Assembly (NCBI RefSeq): GCF_000719115.1
Contig: NZ_JOEA01000022.1
Span: forward strand, 172,784-236,783
Direction: 5' to 3'
DNA from: Lentzea albidocapillata
GTDB taxonomy: Bacteria; Actinomycetota; Actinomycetes; Mycobacteriales; Pseudonocardiaceae
Length of the DNA: 64,000 nt
A program made the position numbers and the translations under genes. Position 1 is the first letter of the stretch; each line of letters begins with the position of its first letter. This document shows, one piece after another, positions 52,744 to 62,161 of the stretch. The notes under the pieces are model-generated. The model saw nothing but the letters and a program-made list of their open reading frames with translations. It was not told the origin of the DNA and did not search any database.

Positions 52744-53351
52744 TGCTGACCGCGCTGATCCTCGCCGACTCCCGCTTCCCCGGCGGCGGCCACGTGCACT
52801 CCGGTGGGCTGGAGGAAGCCGCCGCGCGCGGGCTGGTGCACGACGAGCCGTCGCTGCGGGCGTTCCTGCACGGCCGGTTGCTGGGAGCCGGGTTGCTCGC
52901 GGCCGGGTTCGCGGCCGCGGCGGCTCGTGGTGAGGATCTGGACGTGCTGGACGCGGAACTGGACGCCCGCACGCCTTCTCCCGCTCAGCGCTCGGCTTCG
53001 CGCGCACAGGGACGAGGGATGCTGCGCGCGGCTCGTCGTGCCTGGCCTTCCGCGCGGCTGGATGCGTTGCCGCGTGACCCGCACCAGCCGTTGGTGATCG
53101 GGGTGCTGATCGGCGAGCCTGTTGAGGCTGCTTTGACCTGCGCTTATCTGGCCGTGAGCGGGCCGGCGTCGGCGGCCGTCCGGTTGCTGGGGCTGGATCC
53201 GTTCGGGGTCAACGCGATCGTGGCCTCACTCGCCGTCGAGGACGTCGCCGCGCGAGCGTGCAAGGAGCTGCCTGCTCTGGGTTCACCTGCCTTGGACCTG
53301 CTGGCCGAGGCACATGTCCGACGTGAAGGGGTGCGTCTCTTTGGGAGCTAA
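52743..53351 (+). CDS. ureF: Urease accessory protein UreF
   Basis: A 202-residue helical accessory protein. The N-terminal [28 protein letters not shown] corresponds to the family's DSAFPVGAFSHSYGLE motif, and ends with a helical region including [18 protein letters not shown]. Shorter than some UreF proteins but normal for actinobacteria. It works with UreG and UreD to load nickel on UreC. The start overlaps the ureC stop by one base; its end overlaps ureG by 38 bases. Confidence 0.9.
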   Translation: MLTALILADSRFPGGGHVHSGGLEEAAARGLVHDEPSLRAFLHGRLLGAGLLAAGFAAAAARGEDLDVLDAELDARTPSPAQRSASRAQGRGMLRAARRAWPSARLDALPRDPHQPLVIGVLIGEPVEAALTCAYLAVSGPASAAVRLLGLDPFGVNAIVASLAVEDVAARACKELPALGSPALDLLAEAHVRREGVRLFGS

Positions 53352-53976
53352 CCACGGGCCCGACCCGCATGATCACCACCATGGAGCCGCGCCGCGCATC
53401 GGCATCGGCGGCCCGGTCGGCAGCGGCAAGACCGCGCTGACCGCGGCGTTGTGCCGTGCGCTGGGCTCGCAGCTGGAGCTCGCGGTCGTCACCAACGACA
53501 TCTACACGACCGAGGACGCGGACTTCCTGCGCCGGGCAGGGGTGCTTGATCCGTCACGCATCGAGGCCGTGCAGACGGGATGCTGCCCGCACACGGCCAT
53601 CCGGGACGACATCACGGCGAACCTGGACGCGGTGGAGCGGTTGGAGCATCGGATCTCCGGCCTGGACCTGGTGATCATCGAGAGCGGTGGGGACAACCTG
53701 ACGGCGGTGTTCTCGCGGGGGCTGGTCGACGCGCAGATCTTCGTCGTGGACGTGGCCGGCGGGGACAAGGTGCCGCGCAAGGGCGGTCCCGGCGTCACGA
53801 CCGCGGACCTGCTGGTCATCAACAAGACCGACCTGGCACCGTTCGTCGGCGCGGACATGGATGTGATGATCTCCGACGCGCACCGGATGCGTGGCTCGTT
53901 GCCCGTCATCGCCCAGTCGCTGGTCGAGACGCCGGACGCGCCCGAGGTGGCGAAGTGGGTGCTGGCCCAGCTGTGA
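53314..53976 (+). CDS. ureG: Urease accessory GTPase UreG
   Basis: A 220-residue SIMIBI GTPase. P-loop [11 protein letters not shown] (near residue 33), [13 protein letters not shown], the metal-binding CPH motif in [25 protein letters not shown] and [10 protein letters not shown]. The N-terminal tail is His-rich ([14 protein letters not shown]), which could bind nickel and partly replace the missing UreE. The ATG start lies 38 bases inside ureF. Confidence 0.95.
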   Translation: MSDVKGCVSLGANHGPDPHDHHHGAAPRIGIGGPVGSGKTALTAALCRALGSQLELAVVTNDIYTTEDADFLRRAGVLDPSRIEAVQTGCCPHTAIRDDITANLDAVERLEHRISGLDLVIIESGGDNLTAVFSRGLVDAQIFVVDVAGGDKVPRKGGPGVTTADLLVINKTDLAPFVGADMDVMISDAHRMRGSLPVIAQSLVETPDAPEVAKWVLAQL

Positions 53977-53986
53977 AGGGTGTGCG

Positions 53987-54688
53987 GTGAAGGCGTCGGC
54001 TCGGTTGGTGGTGTCGCTGGACTCGCACGGCAACAGTGTTGTGCGAGTCCTGCGGTCGATGACACCGTTGACATTGGTGCCGCACCGGCGCGTGGGCCCG
54101 CTTGCGTTGGTGCACTTGGTTTCCTCGGTGACGGCACCCCTGGGCGGTGATTCGTTGTCCCTGACTGTCGAAGTCGGTCCTGGAGCCTCGCTTGAGCTTC
54201 GAGGTGTTGCGGCAACACTGTTGTTGCCCGGTTCGTCCGGTGAGGAGTCTTCGTCCCTGGTTCGGTTCCTGGTCGAGGGGACTGTTCGCTACCTGCCGGA
54301 ACCGACCGTCGTGACGAGCCGTGCGCACCACACTTCTGTGGTGGAGGCCGAATTAGACGGTCACGCACAGTTGCAAACTCGTGAGGTGCTGGTGCTGGGT
54401 CGTGCGGGGGAGAAGCCGGGCACGTTGTCGTCGTCTGTGCGCGCAACCCGTTGTGGCAGGCCGTTGTTGCATCAGCAACTGGTCGTGGGTGATCCCTTGG
54501 CCGACGCTTCGTCCGCCGGCCTCGCGGGCAAGCGGGTCGTCGGCACCGAGATGCTTCTCGACTCGGTGGAGCGCGAGACGGATGGCGGTGAGTGGTGGAG
54601 CGTCGTTCCGTTGGCAGCAGGCGGAAGCCTTGCCACCGCACTGGGTGATGACGTGGTCACCGTCACAAGAGTGCTTGATGCCATCTGA
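53987..54688 (+). CDS. ureD: Urease accessory protein UreD
   Basis: A 233-residue protein with a beta-helical UreD pattern: PLTLVPHRRVGPLALVHLVSSVTAPLGGDSLSLTVEVGPGASLELRGVAATLLLPG, then RAHHTSVVEAELD and a late RCGRPLLHQQLVVGDP. Sequence conservation in UreD is low, and the call rests partly on its place at the end of the urease operon. GTG 53987 follows GAAGGG. Codons are somewhat T-richer than in ureC. UreD is the scaffold for nickel insertion. Confidence 0.85.
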   Translation: MKASARLVVSLDSHGNSVVRVLRSMTPLTLVPHRRVGPLALVHLVSSVTAPLGGDSLSLTVEVGPGASLELRGVAATLLLPGSSGEESSSLVRFLVEGTVRYLPEPTVVTSRAHHTSVVEAELDGHAQLQTREVLVLGRAGEKPGTLSSSVRATRCGRPLLHQQLVVGDPLADASSAGLAGKRVVGTEMLLDSVERETDGGEWWSVVPLAAGGSLATALGDDVVTVTRVLDAI

Positions 54689-54843
54689 CTCGATCACGGA
54701 CTCGATCCAGAACTGTTCTTTGTACGGACAGTCACCGTTCAGGTGGTGGTCATCACCGCGCAGGCGGTTTCGGGATCGGGTCGCCGTGCGTATGGTCGCG
54801 GGTCCAGGGACCACGAGTTCTGCCGCCGCTTGGAGGTTCGCCG

Positions 54844-55500
54844 ATGACGGAGACCACGAACATCGCACTACCGGCGATGCGCGTGTCATACGAGCAGGGC
54901 TCGCTCAGCGAGTCGGAGCTTGCCGCCACCTGGCACGAACAGCTCCAGTTGTGGCTCGACGAGGCGACCAACGCCGGGCTTCCCGAGCCGAACGCGATGG
55001 TGCTCGCGACGACCGACGTCAAGGGCCGGCCCTCGTCGCGGACCGTGCTGGCGAAGGGTTTGGATGCCCGCGGGCTGGTGTTCTTCACGAACTACACGTC
55101 CAACAAGTCGCACGATCTGATGGCCACCCGGTATGCGTCCGCCACGTTCCCGTGGTTCGCGATGCAGCGGCAGGCCCATGTACGTGGGGTGGTGGAGAAG
55201 GTCGGGCCGGTGGAGACCGCCGAGTACTGGAACTCCCGGCCTCGTGGGTCGCAGATCGGGGCTTGGGCCTCGCCTCAGTCCCGGGTGGTGACTGGGCGGT
55301 CCACTTTGGATTCTGCGTTGCACAAGATCGAGCGGCAGTTCGCTGATACCGAGAAGATTCCTGTGCCGCCGCATTGGGGTGGGTGGCGGATTCGGCCTGA
55401 GGAGGTCGAGTTCTGGCAGGGGCGGCGGGATCGGATGCATGATCGGCTTCGGTTCCGGGATGGTCGGGATGGGTGGTCGTTGGAGCGGGTTGCTCCGTAG
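54844..55500 (+). CDS. pdxH: Pyridoxine/pyridoxamine 5'-phosphate oxidase PdxH
   Basis: A 218-residue FMN enzyme making pyridoxal phosphate. Motifs: AMRVSYEQGSLSESELAATWHEQLQLWLDEA, NAMVLATTDVKGRPSSRTVLAKGLDARGLVFFTNYTSNKS, PWFAMQRQAHVRGVVEKV, SRPRGSQIGAWASPQS and the C-terminal WGGWRIRPEEVEFWQGRRDRMHDRL. Complete and normal length. ATG 54844 follows GGAGG. Codons in the second half shift to T/G-ending ones just before repeat copy B. Confidence 0.96.
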   Translation: MTETTNIALPAMRVSYEQGSLSESELAATWHEQLQLWLDEATNAGLPEPNAMVLATTDVKGRPSSRTVLAKGLDARGLVFFTNYTSNKSHDLMATRYASATFPWFAMQRQAHVRGVVEKVGPVETAEYWNSRPRGSQIGAWASPQSRVVTGRSTLDSALHKIERQFADTEKIPVPPHWGGWRIRPEEVEFWQGRRDRMHDRLRFRDGRDGWSLERVAP

Positions 55501-55587
55501 TTAGCTTTTGCGGATGGGGTGTCTCCTGTGGGCGGGAGGCGCCCCTTTTGCTGTTCGCGACCTGGGCGTGCGGTGGCCGGGTGGGGC

Positions 55588-55693
55588 GCGACCGGGCGGG
55601 TGGTCGCCTTGCGGGCGGCGGGCTTGCGGTTGCGTGCTTCCCCTGGGGGCGCTGCCCCCAGACCCCCGGCAATCTGATCAGGGGGTCCACGCC
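55588..55693 (+). repeat. Interspersed repeat copy B: 12-mer unit and 64-bp double hairpin
   Basis: Bases 55588-55657 match 63931-64000 over 70 bases with one difference, and 55630-55693 is identical to 25696-25759. The block contains GGTCGCCTTGCG (55602-55613) and the same two hairpins. It lies between pdxH and asnB in a 430-base stretch without a gene. Confidence 0.9.
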
Positions 55694-55775
55694 ATCAGCG
55701 GGCAGATGGCACGCCTGTTGAGTTGGGCGGCTGCCTGTTGCTTTGAGGGCACCGCCTGGCCCGTTTGGTAAGGAC

Positions 55776-55826
55776 GGCTCGCCTTCGGCTTCGCGTGGGG
55801 GAGGGCGGCTCGCCTTGGCTTCGCGG
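55776..55826 (+). repeat. Short tandem repeat upstream of asnB
   Basis: Two near-identical units, GGCTCGCCTTCGGCTTCGCG (55776-55795) and a one-base-shorter copy (55807-55825), lie in the asnB leader. The remaining bases between the repeats and 55932 hold no gene. The function is unknown. Confidence 0.6.
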
Positions 55827-55932
55827 TGAACCTGACCGGTGGCTCAGGCGTCCTCAGGCTGGGGAGATTGTCCGATCCCGGCTTCGGCATACTGGGATTT
55901 CAGCAACAGCTAGCTACGAGGTGCGATTTCAC

Positions 55933-57867
55933 GTGTGCGGAGTGCTCGGACTCATCTGTTCCACTGAAGCCGCCGCGGTCTCCGCGCGCGCCTCTGTGGC
56001 CTCAGCACTGCGCTGCCAGCGGCACCGTGGGCCCGACGAGCAGGACACCTGGGCTGATGCCGAGGTCGTCTACGGGTTCAACCGGCTTGGTTTTATTGAT
56101 CTTGAGCACTCCCATCAGCCGCTCGTGTGGGGGCCGCCGGAGAACCCGACGCGGTACACGTTGAACTTCAACGGCGAGATCTACAACTACAAGGAGCTCC
56201 GGTCGGAGCTCATGCGTAAGTTCGGCGCGCAGTTCAAGACCAACGGTGATGGTGAGGCCATCGTCGCTGGGTATCACTACCTTGGTGCTGACTGGGTCAA
56301 GATGTTGCGCGGCATGTTCGCGTTCATGATCTGGGACGCGCAGGAGCGTGTGGTCTTTGGTGCGCGGGATCCGTTCGGGATCAAGCCCCTGTACTGGGCC
56401 GCTGGGCCCGGTGGGGTTGGGTTCTCGTCCGAGAAGAAGAGTTTGCTGCAGCTCACCGGGGTCCTTGGGATCAGTCAGGAGCTGGATCAGACTGCGTTGC
56501 AGCACTACCTCGTGCTTCAGTACGTGCCTGAGCCTGAGTCGTTGCACAAGGCGATTCGGCGGGTTGAGTCCGGGACTTCGTTCAAGGTGTCGCCGGGTGG
56601 GCAGGTGCTGTTCAACCGGTACTTCAAGCCCGTGTTCTCGCCGCGGCCGGTGAACGGGGCGCACGAGGCTGAGGCGCTGTACGAGCGCATTGCCGACGTG
56701 ATGCGTGACTCGGTGGCCAAGCACATGATTTCCGACCCGGACGTGACGGTCGGTGCGTTTCTCTCCGGCGGTATCGACTCCACGGCCACGGCTACGCTGG
56801 CCAAGCAGCACAACCCCAACCTCATCGCGTTCACCAGCGGTTTTGATCGCCAGGGGTACTCGGAGGTGGACGTTGCCGCGGAGACTGCGGCGGCCATCGG
56901 GGTGCGGCATGTCGTGAGGACCGTGTCTGCGGACGAGATGATGGAAGAGTTGCCGCTCATCATCTGGTACCTCGACGATCCGGTGGCGGACCCGGCGTTG
57001 GTGCCGTTGTACTTCATCGCGAAGGAAGCGCGTAAGTACGTCAAGGCCGTGTTGTCCGGTGAGGGTGCGGACGAGCTGTTCGGTGGGTACGTGATCTATC
57101 ACGAGCCGCTGTCGTTGTCGCCCTTCGAGAAGGTGCCGGGCGGCGTGCGCAAGTTGATGGGCGCTGTGTCGAAGTCCATTCCGGAGGGTGTGCGCGGCAA
57201 GGACCTGCTTCGGCGGGGTGCGCTCAAGCTCGAGGAGCGCTACTACGGCAACGCGCGCAACTTCAGTGACGCGCAGGTGCGTGCGGTGTTCCCCGGTTAT
57301 GTCGAGGGCATCGGCTTCCAGGACGTCACGGCGCCCTGGTACCGCGAGTCCGAATCGTGGGACCCGGTCGCGCGCATGCAGCACATCGACCTCTTCACGT
57401 GGCTGCGCGGCGACATCCTGGTCAAGGCCGACAAGGTGACCATGGCGAACTCCATCGAGCTGCGCGTGCCGTTCCTCGACCCCGAGGTGTTCCGGGTGGC
57501 GGCCGAGGTGCCGCTCGACCAGAAGCTCACCGAGGGCACGACCAAGTACGCGCTGCGCAGGGCGTTGGCGAAGATCATTCCGGCGCACGTGCTCAACCGG
57601 CCCAAGCTCGGGTTCCCGGTGCCGATCCGGCACTGGCTGCGCGCGGAGATGTACGACTGGGCGCGCGGGATCATCAACGACTCGCAGACCGGCCACCTGC
57701 TCGACAAGAACGCGGTCATGGATCTGCTCGCCGAGCACAAGTCCGAGCAGTTCGACCGCAGCCGGCAGTTGTGGAGCGTGCTCTGCTTCATGATCTGGCA
57801 CGGGATCTTCGTCGAGGGCCGGATCAGCCCGAAGGTGCCGGAGCCGGTGTACCCCGTCCGCCTCTGA
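55933..57867 (+). CDS. asnB: Asparagine synthetase (glutamine-hydrolysing) AsnB
   Basis: A 644-residue enzyme that makes asparagine with glutamine as nitrogen donor. The GTG start at 55933 places Cys2 (VCGVLGLI) as the catalytic N-terminal nucleophile; a longer reading from 55765 would bury it and is rejected. The glutaminase domain has NFNGEIYNYKELR and GDGEAIVAGYH; the synthetase domain has the P-loop-like SGGIDSTATATLAK, SGEGADELFGGYVIYHE and DKVTMANSIELRVPFLD. The N-terminal third uses many T-ending codons, next to repeat copy B, while the last 700 bases return to C-ending ones. Confidence 0.96.
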   Translation: MCGVLGLICSTEAAAVSARASVASALRCQRHRGPDEQDTWADAEVVYGFNRLGFIDLEHSHQPLVWGPPENPTRYTLNFNGEIYNYKELRSELMRKFGAQFKTNGDGEAIVAGYHYLGADWVKMLRGMFAFMIWDAQERVVFGARDPFGIKPLYWAAGPGGVGFSSEKKSLLQLTGVLGISQELDQTALQHYLVLQYVPEPESLHKAIRRVESGTSFKVSPGGQVLFNRYFKPVFSPRPVNGAHEAEALYERIADVMRDSVAKHMISDPDVTVGAFLSGGIDSTATATLAKQHNPNLIAFTSGFDRQGYSEVDVAAETAAAIGVRHVVRTVSADEMMEELPLIIWYLDDPVADPALVPLYFIAKEARKYVKAVLSGEGADELFGGYVIYHEPLSLSPFEKVPGGVRKLMGAVSKSIPEGVRGKDLLRRGALKLEERYYGNARNFSDAQVRAVFPGYVEGIGFQDVTAPWYRESESWDPVARMQHIDLFTWLRGDILVKADKVTMANSIELRVPFLDPEVFRVAAEVPLDQKLTEGTTKYALRRALAKIIPAHVLNRPKLGFPVPIRHWLRAEMYDWARGIINDSQTGHLLDKNAVMDLLAEHKSEQFDRSRQLWSVLCFMIWHGIFVEGRISPKVPEPVYPVRL

Positions 57868-57900
57868 CGAGTGGGGTTGGTGACACCTCCACGTGAAGGA

Positions 57901-57927
57901 CTTGTTAGTTGTCATAGGCTAACCAAG
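57901..57927. promoter_or_regulatory. IdeR-like dyad overlapping the start of an MFS exporter gene
   Basis: CTTGTTAG (57901-57908) and CTAACCAAG (57919-57927) form an almost perfect inverted repeat. The right half TAGGCTAACC equals the IdeR box; the best 19-mer (57909-57927) matches the consensus at about 13 positions. It ends at the GTG start, implying a leaderless mRNA or a downstream start. Confidence 0.42.
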
Positions 57928-59189
57928 TGGCCACCGTGGGGAGAAGCGCGCGCTCGACGTTCGTGATCGACACTCGTCCGTTGAAGATCGTCGCGTATCG
58001 CCGGCTGTGGATCTCCACGATCATCACGGCGGTGGGCTCCCAGCTCACCGCCGTTGCCGTGCCCAAGCAGGTCTACGACCTCACCGGGTCTTCGGCGTGG
58101 GTCGGCATCGCCGCCGGTGTGGCGCTGGTGCCCCTGCTCGTGTTCGGGCTGTGGGGCGGCGCGATCGCGGACACTGTGGACCGTCGCAAGCTGCTGCTCG
58201 TCACGAACGTCGGCATCGCGGTCTCGTCGGTGCTGCTGTGGGCGCAGGCTGCGATGAACATCGGCTCGGTGTGGCTCGTGATCGCTCTGCTGGGTCTGCA
58301 GCAGGTCTTCTTCGCGGCGAACGCTCCCGCCCGTTCGGCGTCGATCGCCCGGTTGGTGCCGGCCGAGCTACTGCCTTCCGCGGCTGCGCTCGGGTCGACC
58401 GTCATGCAGTTCGGTGCGGTGCTCGGGCCGTTGCTCGCGGGCGCGTTCATACCGGTCGTCGGGCTCTCGACGCTCTACCTGGTGGACGCGATCGCGCTCA
58501 CCGCCACGGTCTACGCGGTGTGGAAGCTGCCCTCGATGCCCCCGCTCGACGGGGTGGTCCGGCGCGCCGGCCTCAAGGACGTGCTGGCCGGGTTCACGTA
58601 CCTCTGGGCGCAGAAGGTGCTGATGGCGAGCATGCTGCTGGACATCATCGCGATGGTGTTCGGCATGCCCCGGGCGCTGTTCCCGGAGATGGCCCAGCAC
58701 ACGTTCGGCGACCCGGCCGGCGGTGGGTTCGCGCTGGGGGTGCTGTTCGCCGCGATTCCCGTCGGCGCGGTGATCTGCGGCCTCACGTCCGGCTGGATCT
58801 CCAACGTCAGCAGGCACGGCGTCGCGCTGACGCTGGCCGTCGTCGGCTGGGGCCTTGCGATCATGGGCTTCGGTCTCGCCGGTTCGCTGTGGGTCGCGGC
58901 GGCGTTCCTGGCGCTCGCGGGGGCGGCGGACATGGTGTCGATGGCGTTCCGTGGCGCGATCCTGCAGTCCGCCGCGACGGACGAGATGCGCGGACGGATG
59001 CAGGGCGTCTTCATCGTCGTCGTGGCCGGTGGGCCGCGCATCGCGGACCTGCTGCACGGCACGGGTGGCGCGGCGTTCGGCACGGCCGCGGCGGTGTCGG
59101 TCGGTGGTCTGCTGGTCGTCGTGGCGTCCGTCGCGATGGTGGCGTTGCTGCCGGCGATCTGGCGCTACCGATTCAGTTCCGCGAGCTGA
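57927..59189 (+). CDS. MFS transporter (MFS_3/EntS-like exporter)
   Basis: A 420-residue 12-helix transporter. WISTIITAVGSQLTAVAVPKQVYDLTGSSAWVGIA, GGAIADTVDRRKLLL and RSASIARLVPAELLPSAAALGSTVMQFGAVLGPLLAG are hallmarks of the MFS_3 family, to which siderophore exporters such as EntS belong. An IdeR-like dyad at its start supports an iron-linked export role, which is inference. No siderophore genes are in the window. GTG 57927 has no ribosome site; GTG 57936 is possible. It overlaps the reverse lipoprotein gene by 17 bases. Confidence 0.9.
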   Translation: MATVGRSARSTFVIDTRPLKIVAYRRLWISTIITAVGSQLTAVAVPKQVYDLTGSSAWVGIAAGVALVPLLVFGLWGGAIADTVDRRKLLLVTNVGIAVSSVLLWAQAAMNIGSVWLVIALLGLQQVFFAANAPARSASIARLVPAELLPSAAALGSTVMQFGAVLGPLLAGAFIPVVGLSTLYLVDAIALTATVYAVWKLPSMPPLDGVVRRAGLKDVLAGFTYLWAQKVLMASMLLDIIAMVFGMPRALFPEMAQHTFGDPAGGGFALGVLFAAIPVGAVICGLTSGWISNVSRHGVALTLAVVGWGLAIMGFGLAGSLWVAAAFLALAGAADMVSMAFRGAILQSAATDEMRGRMQGVFIVVVAGGPRIADLLHGTGGAAFGTAAAVSVGGLLVVVASVAMVALLPAIWRYRFSSAS

Positions 59190-59967
59190 TCTCCGCCGGG
59201 TTCGGCGCGGCGATCTGCACATCGGAGCCCCAGTCCGAGAAGCGGGCCTCGTCGACGATCCGCACGCCCTGGAACTCGGTGTAGAAGGTGATGCGGGTCG
59301 GCAGGCCGGTGTCGTCCAGCTCGATCTCACCGGTCGAACCGGGGACCTTCTGGTCCAGTGCGAGTTTGACCTCGGCCTTCAGGCCCTCGTCGGTGAGGGC
59401 GTCGTACGCCTTCTGGTAGTCGACGGCGATCGAGTACCGGGTGTTGCCGCCGACCTGCGCGGTCAGCCTGAGCTCGCCACCGGCCTGGATCACCGGCAGG
59501 TGGTACGTCGTGAAAGCGGCCTGCTGGTAGACGACGTCGTGGAAGCCCAGCAACGTCGTCGTGAAGTCGTCGTCGACCTTGCGGTCCAGCTCCACCCACG
59601 GCTTGTCGGCCGGCAGCCCGAAAACCGCGGCGGGCAGCTTCACGAACGCGGTGTCCTTTGTGGTCGAGACCAGCCGGAGGTCGACCGCCTCGCCGCCGGT
59701 CTGGACGGGACGGGTGGTGGTCGCGTCCATGCTCGGGACCTCGCCGCCCAGCCGCACGCTGCCGCTCGACGGTGCCCGCACGCCACCTCCGGTGGGTGGT
59801 GGCGTGACGGAGAAGCGGTAGGAACCCTTCTCGCCGACGGTCTTGGTCACCGCGGCCACCAGGCTCTTCACGTCGCGGTGCCGGGACTGGTTCTCGCTCG
59901 CGGGTTCGGACGAGGAGCAGGCGGTCAGCGCCATGGCGGCGATGATCGCGATTGCCGCGAGTCTCAT
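59173..59967 (-). CDS. LppX/LprG-type lipoprotein
   Basis: A 264-residue lipoprotein with lipobox LTAC (Cys17). The mature part reads VKSLVAAVTKTVGEKGSYRFSVT ... GEAVDLRLVSTTKDTAFVKLPAAVFGLPADKPWVELD ... LGFHDVVYQQAAFTTYHLPVIQAGGELRLTAQVG and ends with a strand-rich segment. This corresponds to the half-barrel LppX_LprAFG fold that carries lipids in mycobacteria. Here the ligand is unknown. The gene is monocistronic and divergent from the APC permease gene. Confidence 0.8.
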   Translation of the reverse strand: MRLAAIAIIAAMALTACSSSEPASENQSRHRDVKSLVAAVTKTVGEKGSYRFSVTPPPTGGGVRAPSSGSVRLGGEVPSMDATTTRPVQTGGEAVDLRLVSTTKDTAFVKLPAAVFGLPADKPWVELDRKVDDDFTTTLLGFHDVVYQQAAFTTYHLPVIQAGGELRLTAQVGGNTRYSIAVDYQKAYDALTDEGLKAEVKLALDQKVPGSTGEIELDDTGLPTRITFYTEFQGVRIVDEARFSDWGSDVQIAAPNPAEISSRN

Positions 59968-60047
59968 CGGGCAATTGTTACATCAAACGGGTGAGGTAGG
60001 CGTCCGTTCGTGCTGGTGGCCAGGCGAAACGGGCAGAATCTTCGGGC

Positions 60048-61442
60048 ATGGCTGAAGCGACTCCACAAACGGAGCAACCAGAGCTGAAACGGGCGATCGG
60101 CCCGAAGCTGCTGCTGTTCTTCGTTGTCGGCGACATCCTCGGTACCGGCATCTACGCGCTCACCGGCAACGTGGCAGGCAAGATCGGCGGCGCGCTCTGG
60201 CTGCCCTTCCTGCTCGCGTTCGTGGTGGCATTCCTGACCGCGTTCAGCTACCTGGAGCTCGTCGGCAAGTACCCCAGGGCCGCCGGCGCCGCGCTGTACA
60301 CGAACAGAGCGTTCAAGATCCACTTCTTGACGTTCATGGTCGCGTTCGCGGTCATGTGCTCCGGCATCACGTCGGCCTCGGCGGCCGCGCTCGCCTTCGG
60401 CCGCACGTACCTGCGGCAGCTGCTGGTGACGTTCTTCGACGTCGCGCTCAGCCCGGAGTCGCTGGCGATCACCGGTATCGCGGTCATCTTCATCGCCGCT
60501 CTGGCGGTCATCAACTTCCGCGGCGTGTCCGAGTCGGTCAAGGTCAACGTGGTGCTGACCTGCATCGAGCTGTCCGGTCTGGTGATCATCATCCTGATCG
60601 GCGCGTGGGCGGTCGTCAACGGCGACGGCAACCCCGGCAGGCTCACCGAGATCGACGTCCCGTCCGGCAGCAACGTGATGCTCGCGGTCACCTCGGCCAC
60701 GGCACTCGCGTTCTTCGCGATGGTCGGCTTCGAGGACTCGGTGAACATGGCCGAGGAGTGCCGCAACCCGGTCAAGATCTTCCCGCGCGCGATGCTGTGG
60801 GGCATGGGCATCGCGGCCCTGATCTACGTGCTCGTCGCGATCACGTCGTCGCTGCTGATCCCGTCCGACGAACTCGCGAAGGCCGGCAGCAGCGCGTTGC
60901 TGAGGGTCGTCACCGTCGGCGCGCCCGGCTTCCCGCTGTGGGTCTTCGCGTTGATCGGCCTGCTGGCCGTCATCAACTCGGCCCTGATCAACATGCTGAT
61001 GGCGTCGAGGTTGTTGTACGGCATGGCGAACGAGAAGATCATCCCGAAGTTCTTCGGTGTCGTGCACCCGTTCCGCCGCACGCCGTGGATCTCGATCGTC
61101 TTCACGACCGGCGTCGCGGTGATCCTGGTGTCCACCGCCGACATCGGCAAGCTCGGTGGCACGACGTCGTTGCTGCTGCTGATCGTCTTCACGATCGTCA
61201 ACGTCGCGTGCCTCGTGCTGCGCCGGGAGCCGTCCGAGCACAAGCACTTCCGGGCACCCACGTGGGCGCCCGTGCTCGGCGCGATCACATGTGCGTACCT
61301 CGCGATCCCGTGGACGTCCGGGCGTCCGATCGACGACTACAAGATCGCGGGCTGGCTGCTGCTCGCCGGTCTGGTGCTCTGGGGCATCAACCGCGTGCTG
61401 CACGGCAAGGTGGAGATCCACCCGGAGAAGCTCGGCAAGTAG
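60048..61442 (+). CDS. APC-superfamily amino acid permease
   Basis: A 464-residue, 12-helix transporter. Helix 1 has the APC motif GDILGTGIYALTGNVAGKIGGALW, and later ALTAFSYLELVGKYPRAAGAALYTNRAF (consensus motif after helix 2) and AMVGFEDSVNMAEECRNPVKIFPRAM are typical of basic or neutral amino acid/cationic permeases. The C-terminus is cytoplasmic and basic. Substrate unknown. It is convergent with the ATPase gene at 61445, with two bases between stops. Confidence 0.92.
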   Translation: MAEATPQTEQPELKRAIGPKLLLFFVVGDILGTGIYALTGNVAGKIGGALWLPFLLAFVVAFLTAFSYLELVGKYPRAAGAALYTNRAFKIHFLTFMVAFAVMCSGITSASAAALAFGRTYLRQLLVTFFDVALSPESLAITGIAVIFIAALAVINFRGVSESVKVNVVLTCIELSGLVIIILIGAWAVVNGDGNPGRLTEIDVPSGSNVMLAVTSATALAFFAMVGFEDSVNMAEECRNPVKIFPRAMLWGMGIAALIYVLVAITSSLLIPSDELAKAGSSALLRVVTVGAPGFPLWVFALIGLLAVINSALINMLMASRLLYGMANEKIIPKFFGVVHPFRRTPWISIVFTTGVAVILVSTADIGKLGGTTSLLLLIVFTIVNVACLVLRREPSEHKHFRAPTWAPVLGAITCAYLAIPWTSGRPIDDYKIAGWLLLAGLVLWGINRVLHGKVEIHPEKLGK

Positions 61443-61444
61443 TT

Positions 61445-62161
61445 CTAGTCCAGTAGGTGCTTGAGGAACCGGTCCGGCTCACCCAGGAAGTTGCGGGTGA
61501 GCCGGACCGGTTCCGCTGTGTCGTAGGAGACTTCGTCGATCGTGTCGGTGATCTCGAGGATCGTGGCGTTCGGTACCGCGAGCAGGATCGGCGAGTGCGT
61601 GGCGATGATGAACTGCGAACCTTCTTCTACGAGTTCGTGCATGCGCCTCAGGACCGTCAGGCAGCCTTTGACCGAAAGGGCGGCTTCTGGTTCGTCGAGG
61701 ATGTAGAGGCCCCTGCTGCCGAACCTGTGGTTCATCAGGTCGATGAAGCTCTCGCCGTGAGACCGCTCGTGCAACGACTTTCCGCCGTACGACGCGTGGA
61801 TCCCCTCGCCGATCCGGTCGATCTCGGTGGCGACGTTGTAGAACGACTCGGCGCGCAGGAAGAACCCGGTCCTGGGTTTTCTCGTGCCCCAGCTGAGGAT
61901 CAGGTAATCCCCGAGTGACGACTCCGTCGCCTTGGTCGCGAAGTGGAACGACTGCGTGCCGCCCTCGGCGTTGAACCCCGCCGCCACCGCGATCGCCTCG
62001 ACCAGCGTGGACTTGCCCGTGCCGTTGTCGCCCGTCAGGAAGGTGATGGGCGCCTTCAGTTCCAGCGGCCGTCTGATCAGGTGCTGGACGACCGGGAGCG
62101 TGAACGGGTAGCGGTGCGTGTCGTGCACCTGGTCGAGGCGGACGTGCCGGATGAACGTCAC
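61445..62161 (-). CDS. AAA-family ATPase (ABC/SMC-type single-domain)
   Basis: A 238-residue soluble ATPase. Walker A FLTGDNGTGKSTLVEAIA (near residues 43-60), a signature-like KSLHERSHGESFIDLMNHRF, and Walker B GLYILDEPEAALS with an H-loop FIIATHSPILLA. This small predicted-ATPase type (YbhF/OLD-like P-loop) is found singly in many genomes; its role is unknown. GTG 62161 overlaps the stop of the metallo-hydrolase gene (GTGA), so the two are translationally coupled. Confidence 0.85.
   Translation of the reverse strand: MTFIRHVRLDQVHDTHRYPFTLPVVQHLIRRPLELKAPITFLTGDNGTGKSTLVEAIAVAAGFNAEGGTQSFHFATKATESSLGDYLILSWGTRKPRTGFFLRAESFYNVATEIDRIGEGIHASYGGKSLHERSHGESFIDLMNHRFGSRGLYILDEPEAALSVKGCLTVLRRMHELVEEGSQFIIATHSPILLAVPNATILEITDTIDEVSYDTAEPVRLTRNFLGEPDRFLKHLLD

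Noticed and set aside
55765..55932. 56-residue extension of AsnB
   Set aside because: It would move the catalytic Cys2 away from the N-terminus and it covers tandem repeats; GTG 55933 is the right start.
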